From Asparagopsis taxiformis (taxonomy: Eukaryota; Rhodophyta; Florideophyceae; Bonnemaisoniales; Bonnemaisoniaceae): 64,000 nucleotides of DNA. The stretch lies in contig JALQPE010001689.1 in NCBI GenBank assembly GCA_030407315.1, forward strand, positions 62,001-126,000. The letters are read 5' to 3'. How positions within the stretch are numbered: position 1 is the first letter of the stretch; each line of letters starts with the position of its first letter. Made by a program: the position numbers and the translations under genes. The notes below the pieces were generated by a model, which was given only the letters and a program-made list of their open reading frames with translations, ran no database searches and was not told where the DNA came from. Positions 51,199 to 62,600 of the stretch are shown here, one piece after another.

Positions 51199-51236
51199 GT
51201 ACGTGCGCGAATCTTGATCAAGATTCGCGCACGTAC
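51199..51236. repeat. Perfect 38-bp palindrome
   Basis: Arm GTACGTGCGCGAATCTTGA followed directly by its reverse complement, no spacer. It lies at the boundary between the repeat region and unique sequence. Confidence 0.95.
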
Positions 51237-51833
51237 AAAGCAAAGTCGGTCAAAGAAGATCAGTCGGTGATGAGGGCGGAGTGGAGCCTGCGGCGTCGAC
51301 CGGACAGCTTTCTGCGTCCGCTTAAGTCTTGCTGTGCATACTCGAAATCATCGCCGGCAGTGAGATTGAGTATGGCCCAAGCCATGGTCTCTGATTCCCC
51401 GAACAAAGAGATCCGGATCGAGAACAACGAATATAAACATATAATCATATATATGAGAATCCATTTGCTTTCCTTACATGATCTGTGGCATATCCGCTGT
51501 AAAGCACATTCAGATTCCACGAAGTTTGGAAATAAAAAAGTTTATTATTACAAATGAATTAATTGAAAATTCATCTCCCAGGGCAGTCGTTCGTCCTTCC
51601 ATGCACACGTTGCCAGCACGCAATGTGATGTAACAGTTGGAAATGATTGAACTCTCGGTTAAATTCCACCGTTGGGATGTCAGCTGGAGTGAGCACAAAA
51701 CTACTACCCAAAAAACTACGAACACGTTACATTCCAAGTCTCGAAAGCACCACAAAAATAAAATTGGTCGCATCTGGACGGCACAGTCTCCCCTGTTCAG
51801 CTCGCAATCCTCCCTTTTGCGTCAAAACTCGAC
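51237..51833. other. Transposase upstream region with possible LTR-like remnant
   Basis: 51260-51550 holds an AT-rich segment with a minus-strand frame of 86 codons and no recognised domain; it could be a solo LTR remnant. The rest is presumed promoter and leader of the transposase. Confidence 0.3.
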
Positions 51834-54800
51834 ATGGAATGCAAGTATGAAGGGTGCTTCTACTACTGCGTAGATGCTTATGCGCTCGCGCTGCATGAGC
51901 GAACGTGTCGCTACCGTTTCAACCCCTCTCCCCAACATTTCAACAACGCTCGTGTCCCTGCCGTCACCCATGAGCCTGCTCGAAACGGCGACCATGATTC
52001 CCCGCAACCCAGCTCCCCAGACCCAGAATCTGGTCGTGCTTCCTCCAGCGACTCACCCTGTGACGCTTCACTGCCACCAACCTCAACCCCCTCCCGCGCA
52101 GACCTCCTCGTGCAATCCCTCGCCGCCAGTCTCACAACCCTCGAGTACAAGGCCGGCGCTGGCCGCGTGAGCGAAGTCATCACCATCCTACAAGACCCCG
52201 CATTCTCCCTAGAAAAGTTCAACAGCGCCGTTCGCACCGTAGAAGAATGTCGCCACGTTACCGCTTCCATGGTCGAAACACATTTCCGCACCGAAGGTTA
52301 CAAGAGCCACATCATTCCAGACAAAACTGGTAAGTACTCGGCACAGCTGTACCTCCGCGACCCAGTCGACATGCTCCGCAGGCAGTTAGCACTGGCTAAC
52401 GACCAAAATACTCTCTTCCACCCCTCCCCACAGACCGCCCCAGACGGCACCGCAATATTTTCTCATCCCCTACACACAGAATTCGCGAAAACGCTGCACC
52501 AGGTTACTAGACAGCGCGTGCAGCTCTCGGAAGATCCACAGGTCGTATGGGCAGAGGAAAATGATCCCACCGCTTCCTCCTTTGCCGGCCTCCTCCAAGT
52601 GTACTCCGACAAGAGCAGCACAAGCCTCAAGAGCTCCGCAATCGTCGCATACCCCATACACGTCACACTGCTCAACTTCTCCGCCCCCCTCCGTCGCCAC
52701 TGCATCCGTACCGGCCTCACCATCGTCGGGTATCTTCCGTACATTGTTAACCCTTCGTCCAACGCCTTGTTCGGTGATGAAATGCCGACAACCTCTAGTT
52801 CTGCTAGTCGCGCTCGCAAAATTGATATTCTTCATAAAGCACTCGAAAAAGTGTTTTCGTCCCTATCCACCGCGTTCTCTTCCGGGTTCCCCTGCACAGA
52901 CTCCACTGCAACTGCCCGCCAATGCTTTCCCATCCTAGCCAATTATTGCTGCGACTTTCCAGAGGCCAAAGAGCTCTCATGCACTCGCAACAGCACTACC
53001 ACCACACATCCCTGCCACCGCTGCTACATCCCCGCCACTCAACTTGAATCCAGCGCGCCACACCAGCCCCGCTCCCTCGATGATACACGCTCTGCACGCC
53101 AAGAGAGCGCTCAGGAGCATACAACTGCTCCGCTCGAAGCTCTCTCCCTCCTCGAACAACACTCTGTCCTCGAATCGACCGCTCTTTTACCCACCAACAG
53201 TCCCCTAGACCCCTACAACATTTTCTCCTTCGAGCCTCTGCACAATCTCCACCTCGGCATCTCAAAGCTCATCAAACAGTGCATTGTCCACCGCCTCAGC
53301 TCCCCAGACCTCACCACCACTGCCTCCCATTCCGGGACACCTCGCACCTTCAAGAAGGTGAAAAAATCCATCCTCGCCGGCTCAAACAGCATTCTGTCCG
53401 CTATCGAACGCGACTACTACATCACCGGTCTTCATGTCGACTTCTCCAAGGGTGAGAAGGGCACCAATTTGAACGGCCTCTTCACGGAGGACGGCATACG
53501 CGGCATGCTCGCAGCCAAAGACTATCACCATGTCGACATGGTGTTCCCTTTCATCGCAGCATTCATTGACACATGCTGTGACGAAGTAGATACAGCCCCC
53601 CTCACTTCCATCTGCACGCAATACTCTGACCTCGTCGCATGGGTCATGAAACGCGGTCGCATCAAGCACTGGACTGCCGCCGAACTAGAAAGCCTCCAGA
53701 ACTCCATTTCCTATTTCAAACAATCAATGCTCTCCACCCTCGGCCCATTCCACACCACAGGTCTCAAAACTTTCAAGTTCCATCTTCTAGACCATCTTCC
53801 CGGTGACTTGCAGAGATATGGCGCCCTGGAACACATTGATGCAGGCCCCTACGAACACTCGCATCTTCTGTTCAAACAGAGTTATAGGAAAACCTCTCGA
53901 AGGCGCTCCACAGCCATGGAAGAGACTATTCGCCACATGGAATTCTCCTTGGCCACTCCAACTGGTCATACCCCATCGAACACATTGGGAAACGCACGCA
54001 TGATATCGCCCACAGACGGTGCAGTACTCGTTCGCGACGGATTCACCGTTGCACTGCACGACTTTGCCTCCCTGCTGCCCGATGCAACCCTCCTCGTTGC
54101 AGATATCGACGGACAGCCCGATCCTGCCACTCTTTTGCCGCTGCACAACTCCTCGTTCCCGTCTGGCACCATAACGCTATTCCAGCAACTCGGTGACACA
54201 GCTGCACAAGCGTTCCTCACCCTCGCTAGACTGCGCGCCACGGCAGAAGGCCCTCCAATACATGACATGGACATTTCCGTCACCGTGGTAAAGTCCGCCT
54301 ACGTCATGGGAGGGTACGTCCCAGATGCCGACGACTTTGACCCGCACAGTGGCATGCTTCGCCCCACAAACGTGTCGAGGCACAAGCAGCAGCGCGTCTT
54401 TGCAACTTCATCGTTCGGCCCCGCAAAGAGATCGCAGTACTCCTTTGTCGTCATCTCCGGAACTGCCGATGACTACAGAACCATATGGGTAGGGCGCGTC
54501 CTGGCACTGGTACGCCTGCAGTCTCCAAACCTGTTTCAACCTGTAGAACTCGCTTTCGTTCAGTATATGACCTGCTTTGCCCCAAAAACCGCTGTGGAAA
54601 AATCACTTGGGTGCATTTGTTTAAAGTGGTCCACATGGGACCCGGACAACGGATCCGTTGACAGCAATGACACTGCATCCCACAGTGCAGGTGGTCCTTG
54701 GTTTGACCTCATTCCTGCATCTACTATATCTGGCACCGTGCACATCGTACGAAGTAACTTTCCAGTCAAGCCATTTACGAAACAAATGCACTGGTCGGAC

Positions 54801-54872
54801 CACCGTTTCTATCTCAACCGCTTCTACACCAACACTGATTACCAATTCACAGATGATAATGAAGAAGAATAA
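51834..54872 (+). CDS. Plavaka-like DDE transposase with N-terminal zinc finger
   Basis: 1012 residues from the ATG at 51834 (GACATGG). Residues 3-25 are a C2HC finger (C3, C8, H21, C25). The core follows the Plavaka/CACTA order: a first-strand region SDKSSTSL...YPIHVTLLNFSAPLRR near 260-290; CDFPEAKEL then PCHRCY near 395, with a C-rich pair; FSFEPLHNLHLGISKLI near 465-480; FKFHLLDHLPGDLQRYG near 647; and a PYEHSHLLFKQSYRKTSRR block near 672, which would include the catalytic Glu. The alignment is from memory of the family. The frame is intact. It converges with the companion gene, with 77 bp between the stop codons, so the two make a two-gene element distinct from the 19170-22973 type. Confidence 0.8.
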   Translation: MECKYEGCFYYCVDAYALALHERTCRYRFNPSPQHFNNARVPAVTHEPARNGDHDSPQPSSPDPESGRASSSDSPCDASLPPTSTPSRADLLVQSLAASLTTLEYKAGAGRVSEVITILQDPAFSLEKFNSAVRTVEECRHVTASMVETHFRTEGYKSHIIPDKTGKYSAQLYLRDPVDMLRRQLALANDQNTLFHPSPQTAPDGTAIFSHPLHTEFAKTLHQVTRQRVQLSEDPQVVWAEENDPTASSFAGLLQVYSDKSSTSLKSSAIVAYPIHVTLLNFSAPLRRHCIRTGLTIVGYLPYIVNPSSNALFGDEMPTTSSSASRARKIDILHKALEKVFSSLSTAFSSGFPCTDSTATARQCFPILANYCCDFPEAKELSCTRNSTTTTHPCHRCYIPATQLESSAPHQPRSLDDTRSARQESAQEHTTAPLEALSLLEQHSVLESTALLPTNSPLDPYNIFSFEPLHNLHLGISKLIKQCIVHRLSSPDLTTTASHSGTPRTFKKVKKSILAGSNSILSAIERDYYITGLHVDFSKGEKGTNLNGLFTEDGIRGMLAAKDYHHVDMVFPFIAAFIDTCCDEVDTAPLTSICTQYSDLVAWVMKRGRIKHWTAAELESLQNSISYFKQSMLSTLGPFHTTGLKTFKFHLLDHLPGDLQRYGALEHIDAGPYEHSHLLFKQSYRKTSRRRSTAMEETIRHMEFSLATPTGHTPSNTLGNARMISPTDGAVLVRDGFTVALHDFASLLPDATLLVADIDGQPDPATLLPLHNSSFPSGTITLFQQLGDTAAQAFLTLARLRATAEGPPIHDMDISVTVVKSAYVMGGYVPDADDFDPHSGMLRPTNVSRHKQQRVFATSSFGPAKRSQYSFVVISGTADDYRTIWVGRVLALVRLQSPNLFQPVELAFVQYMTCFAPKTAVEKSLGCICLKWSTWDPDNGSVDSNDTASHSAGGPWFDLIPASTISGTVHIVRSNFPVKPFTKQMHWSDHRFYLNRFYTNTDYQFTDDNEEE

Positions 54873-54949
54873 ATCTAAATCGCAGCACTCTATTGATAAT
54901 GTACTACATGATAAACCTTCTAGTCAACGTCACATTTACTGCACTAATT

Positions 54950-56812
54950 TCAACCATCCTCCATTACGCCAAAACCGTTATCAGCAGTGGCTGCATGGCG
55001 CCGCTCCATGCCCCCATACTGTGGGGCATTGATTTCGACATTCAGGTTTGCAGTCAGGTGTCCAGCATATGGGTCAACGACGAAAAGTTCTGCGCCAATT
55101 AGTCCTTGCGCAATCACACAATCCATTACAGCACCGAGGTTTGACGTAATATGCGATTGAATCCAATCCTCGGACACTAGAACAAGTGATGAGCAGCGGT
55201 TTACATCATCAACGACATGAACAATTCCAGACCCCTCTCCGCTTTGCCACACTTCAACAGCCTCTCTCGTCACAGTACGGCTTGCAAACACATGCCGTGA
55301 CTGTGCACTAGTCCGCTGTTCGCTCTCGACAACGTCCGTTTCTTCCCTTGCTTGCGAGCCTTGGAGACAAGACATGCAGTACACCACCATACCAACTAAT
55401 TGCTGAAAAGCTACCCCCACATATTGACTGTACCGCCTTGTAAACTCCTTCTGCCGTGCACCTCCTTTCCCCTTCGGTTCATCCAAACACTCCACAGTAG
55501 TCACTAGCCAAGCATCCAGGCGCGCCAGCGTTAGTATGCTCGTCTCTATGTCCATTACTTGTTCTGGTCGTATCGAATAACCCCTGAAGATGTCCAGCAC
55601 ATTCACAGCTACTCGGTTGTTAAACCATGCATCACCATTCACTTCCATTTCGAAGCTGTCAGGAACCAAGCCTTTGCTGTATCGCAGCTCTGAGAACGGT
55701 GCCGTTCGCCACCTCCCCATATCCAAATCACCGTTACTTTCCCGTTTCAAAAGCTTCTCAGACGCTTCGCGCTTTTGTTCCTCTCGCTCGTCCATCTCAG
55801 CTCGCGTCGTCAGCATCGTGCATCTAGACATTAATTTCGTGTACCCCAGCGAACCGAACAATCTGTCCCTCGCATTACGCTTCCGTGCACTCATCACGTC
55901 GGACAGTTTCTGCGTCACCTTCACTTTCAATTCCTTGCTCCCCGCCACAGCCTCTTGACAGCACACACGCTGCTCCTCATCGGAAAACACATCACACCAC
56001 GGACTTTGACGCAGTACGTGTCGCACCAAGTCATTCAGCAGATCACTCTCGTCCCTGTACGAAGGTGTATACCACTGCAGATTCTTGATGATATAGCCCG
56101 GAGGGGTAGCAATATATCCTACACCGTTTTCGCTCCAAAGTGCCCCTTCTACCGGCTCTACCTCGATGGTACGTCCAGTCCAACGTCTCTGCGTTTGTTC
56201 CGCTATAGGGTCCAGCTCCATAGTCTCGTTCTTGCACCACTTTGTCAGGTTTTCCTCAACCGCCCTAAGAACTCCAAGGTATTTCACAGGAATGGCTTTC
56301 TGTATTTTCGACTTACCGCCACCGTGATCACTGATTCTACCTGTTCTCGCAATTGCAGTAAGGCTGGCATTTTCCGCCTGCAGAGTCTTCACCTTAGCCT
56401 CCAACGCAACAATCTCCGTGGTGAGCGCCTTGTTTGCTATGTCCTGGCTAAACACTTTTTTTTCCAGCTCCGCGATCTTCTTCTTCTGCGCATTGATGCG
56501 ACTCGCCATTAAATCGATGGATTCCGGCGGATGCAACCTCTCTGCCCTCACCGTCCCCCCATCTCCCACGCTATCGGGAATATGATGTCCTCCATCGCCA
56601 ATAGCCTGACGTCGCGGGGGCGTTACGCGCATATTTGGCACCAATGACACTCTGTTGTGACGAGGCCCGCACTCCGGCTGCTCTCTCCCCTCAGTACCAC
56701 CTGACCGCCGATGATAGTTGGCATCCTGTGAACGTTGCTCAGAAACAACATCCCTTGCCGCTATCCTCGGGTCCCTGACTGCATTACCTGCTGGGGCTGA
56801 TGTACTCGGCAT
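54950..56812 (-). CDS. Companion protein of the Plavaka-like element, possible extra N-terminus to 57234
   Basis: From the ATG at 56812 the protein is 620 residues: a disordered leader, a strong coiled coil (INAQKKKIAELEKKV and following heptads), then a region matching the other companions in pattern (KVTQKLSDVMSARKRN, R..LFGSLGY against VTKSALTAV, R..FIRDLGF). Upstream on the same strand a 134-codon frame (57234-56830) starts with a basic, Pro-rich, nuclear-signal-like sequence and stops just inside this frame. It is probably the true N-terminus, displaced by a frameshift or a missed intron near 56840-56900. No catalytic motif is seen. DNA binding at element ends is inferred. Confidence 0.7.
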   Translation of the reverse strand: MPSTSAPAGNAVRDPRIAARDVVSEQRSQDANYHRRSGGTEGREQPECGPRHNRVSLVPNMRVTPPRRQAIGDGGHHIPDSVGDGGTVRAERLHPPESIDLMASRINAQKKKIAELEKKVFSQDIANKALTTEIVALEAKVKTLQAENASLTAIARTGRISDHGGGKSKIQKAIPVKYLGVLRAVEENLTKWCKNETMELDPIAEQTQRRWTGRTIEVEPVEGALWSENGVGYIATPPGYIIKNLQWYTPSYRDESDLLNDLVRHVLRQSPWCDVFSDEEQRVCCQEAVAGSKELKVKVTQKLSDVMSARKRNARDRLFGSLGYTKLMSRCTMLTTRAEMDEREEQKREASEKLLKRESNGDLDMGRWRTAPFSELRYSKGLVPDSFEMEVNGDAWFNNRVAVNVLDIFRGYSIRPEQVMDIETSILTLARLDAWLVTTVECLDEPKGKGGARQKEFTRRYSQYVGVAFQQLVGMVVYCMSCLQGSQAREETDVVESEQRTSAQSRHVFASRTVTREAVEVWQSGEGSGIVHVVDDVNRCSSLVLVSEDWIQSHITSNLGAVMDCVIAQGLIGAELFVVDPYAGHLTANLNVEINAPQYGGMERRHAATADNGFGVMEDG

Positions 56813-56829
56813 AGTTGGCGCAGTGGGGG

Positions 56830-57234
56830 TCACAGCCTCCAGTGTGTCGGAAGCCCCGGCTGGGACTCCGTCTGCAGCACCTCCGCATCTGCCAACCCGG
56901 GAGGAACTACCTTTGCCATAGCACTCTGCCGCAATTCCAACATGTTTTGAGCCACTATCATGTCATCATCATGATGTTCACTGTCCCTGCGAGCACGCTT
57001 GCCTCGGTCAAGCCCCATCTCTCTCCGCGCCGTTCCTCCTTCCTCACTTTCTCGCTGCGGATCCCCAGTTCTGCGCCGGTCCGTCTTGCGACTACCGGAC
57101 CGCGGTTCAATGCTGCCGGTAGGCCCAGACCGCTTCTTCGCACGGGATTGTCGGGCACTCGATACAGCAGCTGCTGACCGGGTTTTCTGGAGGCCCGGAG
57201 GCTTTGGAGCTTTCTTCGCAATACGCGGCGGCAT
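56830..57234 (-). CDS. Basic N-terminal exon or frameshifted start of the companion protein
   Basis: 134 codons from the ATG at 57234: MPPRIAKKAPKPPG, then KKRSG and KRARRD patches, then LELRQSAMAKV. It overlaps the start of the 620-residue frame in another frame. A short GTAGTT donor-like site exists in the overlap, but no convincing acceptor, so frameshift seems likelier than splicing. Confidence 0.45.
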   Translation of the reverse strand: MPPRIAKKAPKPPGLQKTRSAAAVSSARQSRAKKRSGPTGSIEPRSGSRKTDRRRTGDPQRESEEGGTARREMGLDRGKRARRDSEHHDDDMIVAQNMLELRQSAMAKVVPPGLADAEVLQTESQPGLPTHWRL

Positions 57235-57467
57235 AATGAAGCTTTCCCGGAAGCGATGGAACGATTGAGTTGCACGAGATACAAAAAAGATTGCTGTATA
57301 GTGTCGGTAACCACAACGGTCTGCGATGAACGTTCAGGTCAGGTCAAGTACCGGATAATACGCCAACAGCCCAGATTGTATACGGTAGGCAGTCATCAAC
57401 AGTATTTAATGAGGTACAATTACAGCTGTCGAGCTAGGCCGCGAGCACCCCTATGTCCGGAAGACGT

Positions 57468-58020
57468 CCTGATTTGAATTAAAATTTGGGCTATTCTCAA
57501 AAACATGCACATGTGAACATGTTTTTGAGATGGGGGTGTGCCGTACGGCACAATCGACCGCCCAAATCGATGTTTTTTGCAATATTTTTTTGTGCCCGAA
57601 ATTTTAGAATTTCTGGGCTGGCCAGCAATGCAATCGAGCTGGACATCCACCGGACGTCCATTTCAGGTTGGTCGTGAGAGAGCGGGGCGGGACCATGATG
57701 GAACAAGGACCAAGACCTGTCCCTGGCGTATTGAGCCTGAAATTGACCCTTCGTCAGACGCCATTTAGCCTTACAGTTGGTGCTTACAGAAGCCAGTGAT
57801 GACCCCGCTCGGGGCGGCGGTCGGTTCCTGGGGCCGTTGTGGCCAAATTAGACACCCTGATTTGAATTAAAATTTGGGCTATTCTCAAAAACATGCACAT
57901 GTGAACATGTTTTTGAAATGGGGGTGTGCCGTACGGCACAATCGGCCGCCCAAATCAAGGTTTTTTACAATATTTTTGCTGCCCGAAATTCTACAATTTC
58001 TGGGCTGGCCAGTAATGCAT
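57468..58020. repeat. Palindrome-rich repeat family 3, left units
   Basis: Two direct units (from 57468 and 57857) with the blocks AATTAAAATTTGGGC, the hairpin CAAAAACATG...CATGTTTTTG, the palindrome GTGCCGTACGGCAC, CCCGAAATT...AATTTCTGGG and a GGACGTCC site. Units share a GGGGCCGTTGTGGCCAAATT linker. Inverted copies lie at 63060-64000. Confidence 0.9.
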
Positions 58021-59114
58021 TAGCTATGTGCTCTAAACCGATTCTAACAAGCAGAAAGAATCCTCTCCTTCATGACGATGCTCTCGAATTGAGTGCAATG
58101 CAACGGACTCCCTCCAGGAGAACGACAAAGCATCGTCTTTTGCAAGACATTTTCGTACGAAAAATAATCGAAACACATATTTGACTTTAACCTAACAGCT
58201 ATCGCGAGCACCGTACTCAGCTAAATTTCCTCTGTAATTTCCTTCCTCCAACCAATCAATAGCCGCTTGGTCACAGGCTTAAAAGCCTTCCACTATTTGT
58301 CCTATCCATCGAAGAGGGTTCGATCCAGGCCTTGATGGGTGTGGAACCCGAGAACTTGAAAATGGAACATATTGCGACAGAGATGAGATGTCATTCTCTT
58401 TCGTTTACTTTTTTCTAACAAGATTCTAAACGTCTACGCAGCGGAACGAACCCAATGTCGTCCGTCCGTTTTCAGCCCGGTGAGATGTTTTTGCCATTAA
58501 CGGAGGTGGAGGCGGCTATGGAGGAAGCCTGCGGTTCGGGTATTCTTTCCATTAACGGAGGTGGAGGTGGCGGCTTTGGAGGAAGCCTGGAGAACATGTG
58601 AGATGTCAGTACCCATGGATCACAAGAAAAACATGTAGAGGTCCAGTTTGGATATTGTTGCCATTAACGGAGGCGGAGGAGGCGGCTACGGTGGAAGCCT
58701 GGAGAGCATGTGAGATGTCAGTACCCATGGATCACATGAAGAACATGTTGAGGTGCGGTTCGGATATTCTTTCCATTAACGGAGGCGGAGGAGGCGGCTA
58801 CGGTGGAAGCCTGGAGAAGAATAGAATAGTCCTATACCCATGGATCACAAGTAGACGTAGTTGGGCTCCTTTTCGAAGCCCATTCGTCTCTTGAATAAAT
58901 TTAGCACCCAAATCATATACGATTGCCGAGTTGACACCCCGTATGTCTCGTTGGTAGAAATAGCAGGGGTTCCACCACTCAGCTGGCGGGAAGTAGTTAC
59001 TGATTATATGAGATATGGCTTAGCTCCCGCCAAAACCGATAGCTCTGGGCTCAGGTTCTCCAAATGTGGTTATACGAATGTGTTCTGACAATGGTAGAAG
59101 ACGAATATCTGCAT
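58021..59114. repeat. Non-coding region with a Gly-codon-like tandem repeat
   Basis: 58021-58490 shows nothing recognisable. From 58494 to about 58860 a block with CCATTAACGGAGG and GGAGGCGGCTACGG recurs four times (58494, 58549, 58662, 58773). One frame reads Gly-rich, but stops and unequal periods argue against a gene. Confidence 0.55.
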
Positions 59115-59310
59115 CCTGCTTTGAATTAAAATTTGGGCTATTCTCAAAAACATGCACATGTGAACATGTTTTTGAGATGGGGGTGTGCCGTACGGCACAA
59201 TCGACCGCCGAAATCGATGTTTTTTGCAATATTTTTTCTGCCCGAAATTGTAGAATTTCTGGGCTGGCCAGCAATGCATCTGAGTCGGACATCCCCACGT
59301 CCAGTGGCCG
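59115..59310. repeat. Family 3 unit immediately left of the methyltransferase-SET gene
   Basis: About 190 bp closely matching 63060-63255 in inverted orientation, so the gene between them is bracketed by a long terminal-inverted-repeat-like pair. Confidence 0.85.
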
Positions 59311-59629
59311 TCCGGATGTCGCTCACCTGGTAAGCGTGAGGCACCTGTGTCAACCTATGTGACTGGCGGCCTTGCAGTACAACACTCAAAGGCAGGGAAT
59401 CACAATCTTTTTAAAATTTTTTCTCTACCACGTATCCGTCACAACTTATTACCTACACCGGTTACGGGTTTCAAGACCTTTCCAGTGCTGTGTACCCGTA
59501 TACTCTGTTCCGTTCGATATCAACCAGTGTTCCTCACGAAAGAGTGCAAACGTCACGAGATACGTCGTCAAATTTGACTGTCTCGCCGAGCGGTCGCCAT
59601 CCTGTACCGAATTTTCCACTCATTCCATT

Positions 59630-62600
59630 ATGACGAATAAGCGCAGGCGCAACAGCAATCCGATCGTTGACGACGCAACCGTGCCAATTCTGCGCGAACC
59701 CGCTAGCCCTTGGGAGGATTCTAGTGACATGGGTACACGTCGAAACGTAGGTCGCGCCGCCCGCGAAACTACTCTCGCTGGCAAAGACTTCCTCCGCCTC
59801 TTGCTGGATTTATTCGCCCACTCAAGTTTCGCAGACTTGACGGACAAGCCGGGAGGTTTCACATACGCGGACCTTGGCGCTTGGGTTGCGCAGGGCACGG
59901 AAGAACAATTTGTGGCGCTGCAAGGTCGACTCAGCATGTCCTTCAGCGGTCGTTCGAAGAATGCTGGAGTCGAGGCGGATGTTGCCGAAATCGTCATGGC
60001 AGAGATGAACGTTGAGCGAGCCAAGCAGATTGTTCGTCTGGCATTACCCATTGCCGAGTTTTCAAGACAGGATGAGCGTATCGGGCAATGGGTTGAGCAC
60101 TGCATCCTTTCTGGGATCGTGCCGCAGACCTTCCTTATTGGATGTAACATGCTTCCTTCGCCACTACAGGCGCCGCAGCGCGGGGAACCAAGCGCCTTCG
60201 TTCTTGCTCCACCGGAAACGTTCGAGGTATTGATGTATTTCCAAGCGTTGTCTATCATCCGAAATCACAACAAGAACCTGCCGCGTCGCCGAATAGGAGA
60301 TGCGGCCGAAGAGGGGAACGAAGCCGCACGCGTCCCAGCCCATCGGAAAAGCACTAATCGAGCTTGTTACGTGGTTCAAGTTTTATACCATGCTTGGACC
60401 GATGTGGCCTACGCCGCAAAGTTTTCCAGCTTCGAAGAGTTGATGGCGCCGTACATCATTTTCGACAGCAGTGAGCATTGGTTTGACGTGCTCGATGAAG
60501 GTCTATTCGCACCGATGGAGCAGAAGCTAGATCTCTACCACAACAAAGCTCCCCTATCTCATCCTGATGGATATGGTGGAAAAGTAGAGACAAGAACCAG
60601 TGCGCAGCACAGTGCATTTAGGGACCTTGTGAGGAAGTTCTTCGACCGGTTGCAGTTTCTTATCGTCAACCCGGACCTGTACACCTGGCCGGAGTCCGAC
60701 CGCTGGGGGGCACTGGAAATATACTTCTCAAGCGGAAATCCGGACAAGCTGCCAGCGTATTTTGACACCCTCGACGAAGACGTTATGGCTGTCCTCCGCC
60801 CGGCACCACAAGCCGCGGACGCAGAAAAGGTCCCCAAGCCGGTTGATGACACTCCCACTCGTCGCAACACAGGAGGGAGAGGTTTGGTTCCGTCGACAAG
60901 ACACACAACCAGGCTTCAACTTGGACCTGGGAGGACCAGTCTTACTGCCCAAGGGCCGTCTCCCCCGTCACCGTCACCCCATGCGACAGAAGAGCAGGAA
61001 AGTGAAGGGCAGGCTCTCGCAAAGGACTTTCTTTCGAAAATGAGTCAGTATTGCCGGGTGTACGACGTCCCTTTCGAAGATTTGGTCAGTGCCGACGAGA
61101 GCCGAGAACACGTGCCCATCACGGGCAACGTTCAGCTCATTCTGACTGATCCGCCCTACAATGTTCGTCGTAAGAGGAACGATTCCAACTCTTCGTACGA
61201 CAGGCTAACTGCAGAAGATATGCAGGCTAGCATCGAAGTGTTTGACGAGCTGTTGCGCCCCGGTGGCCACGGCATCGTGTTCTGCTCGGTTTTGCAGTTC
61301 TACGAATGGTTCCATTACTTGGAAACGTACAAAGGACCGCAGTCAGAAGGCCCAACCGATACTGCTGCCAGTGATGACGGGTCGGATGAAGAAGAGGTTA
61401 CGTCCATGAATTCGGACTCCGAAGCATCGCAGCACAGTGGCGAAGAAAGTGCGGATGAGGAGGAGGACGAGGAGGAGGAGGACGTCGTTCGGAATTCAGT
61501 TTTCTTCGTTGACGAGGTACCTCTGTTGTTTGTCCGACTACCTGGGCACCTCTATCAAATGCCGGGGCGGAAGAGGTACCAACGCATGAACATGGCAGAG
61601 GTCGCTATCCACTTCTGGAAGCGAGGTGTTCCGTTCAAGACCGGAAGCGAGATGGTGGCCTATAGGAACCACGGATACATGGACGGCACGTACCCGGCGT
61701 GGTGCAACGTCACCATCAATATGCCCGCCATCGATTCGAATGAGATGGTGTGGCGAACAAGGAGCACAACCGGTGCTACGGTCAGAGTTCGTGCAGAGCA
61801 GAAGAGCGTCGCTCTCATGATGGAGTTGATCAGCCAGCATTCACAGCCTGGTGATATTGTTGTCGATCCATTCTCTGGCACTTTCGCAACGGGAAAAGCA
61901 GCTATGAGCTTGCCTGAGCACCGTGTTTTCGTCGGCAGTGACATGGACAAATTGTGTGTGGTACGATCGCTTCCAAAGCTGTGTGCAGTCATGTCACGTG
62001 TAATTCTTTCAAACAACACTGACATGAGGGTCACGACAGAAGCGAAACAGAGTGCTGAGAAGTTCTTGGCGTCCCCCTCTGTCACGATGCGTACGCAGAG
62101 GGAACGCAGGATCATCGAACCCCCACCTGGCCTTCCCCTGTACCAGAGGTTCCCGAAATATATTCGGCAGTACCTCTGGCAGCTGTGCCCAGAGTCGATT
62201 GCGTCGCGCGAGCACATGGAGAAACCGGTACATTATTGGCCACCTTCCCTGCGCCGCTGGTTGCAAACTGAAAACCCTCGCGTGATGCGGGCACACGATT
62301 GTGTTGCGAAAAAATTGAGCGTTCGACCATCGCTGATTAAGCATCCAAATGCAGGAAGAGGGCTCTTCGCTGAACAGACATTTAATGTTGGTGACGAAGT
62401 ATGTGCATACTACGGAACTGTTGTGTACTCTGATATGAGCAAGGAGTCGATGAGGTTCGCGTACGGAGAGGGTCACATGGCGATAACGAAGGAAACATTC
62501 TTGATGTATGCTATCAAGCTGTATGCAACAGCGGAGGACGACGAAAACATCGAGCATCCAATTTGGATTGTTCCGGCTCCGTTCTGTTCGGCGCAGTTCA

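Noticed and set aside
58598..58894. Gly-rich 98-codon frame
   Set aside because: Repeat periods of 55, 111 and 113 bp shift the frame and only part reads Gly-rich; no start or partner exon is seen.
59372..59629. 86-codon upstream extension of the methyltransferase-SET frame
   Set aside because: It has no ATG; the first ATG is at 59630 and the extension looks unlike the rest of the protein.
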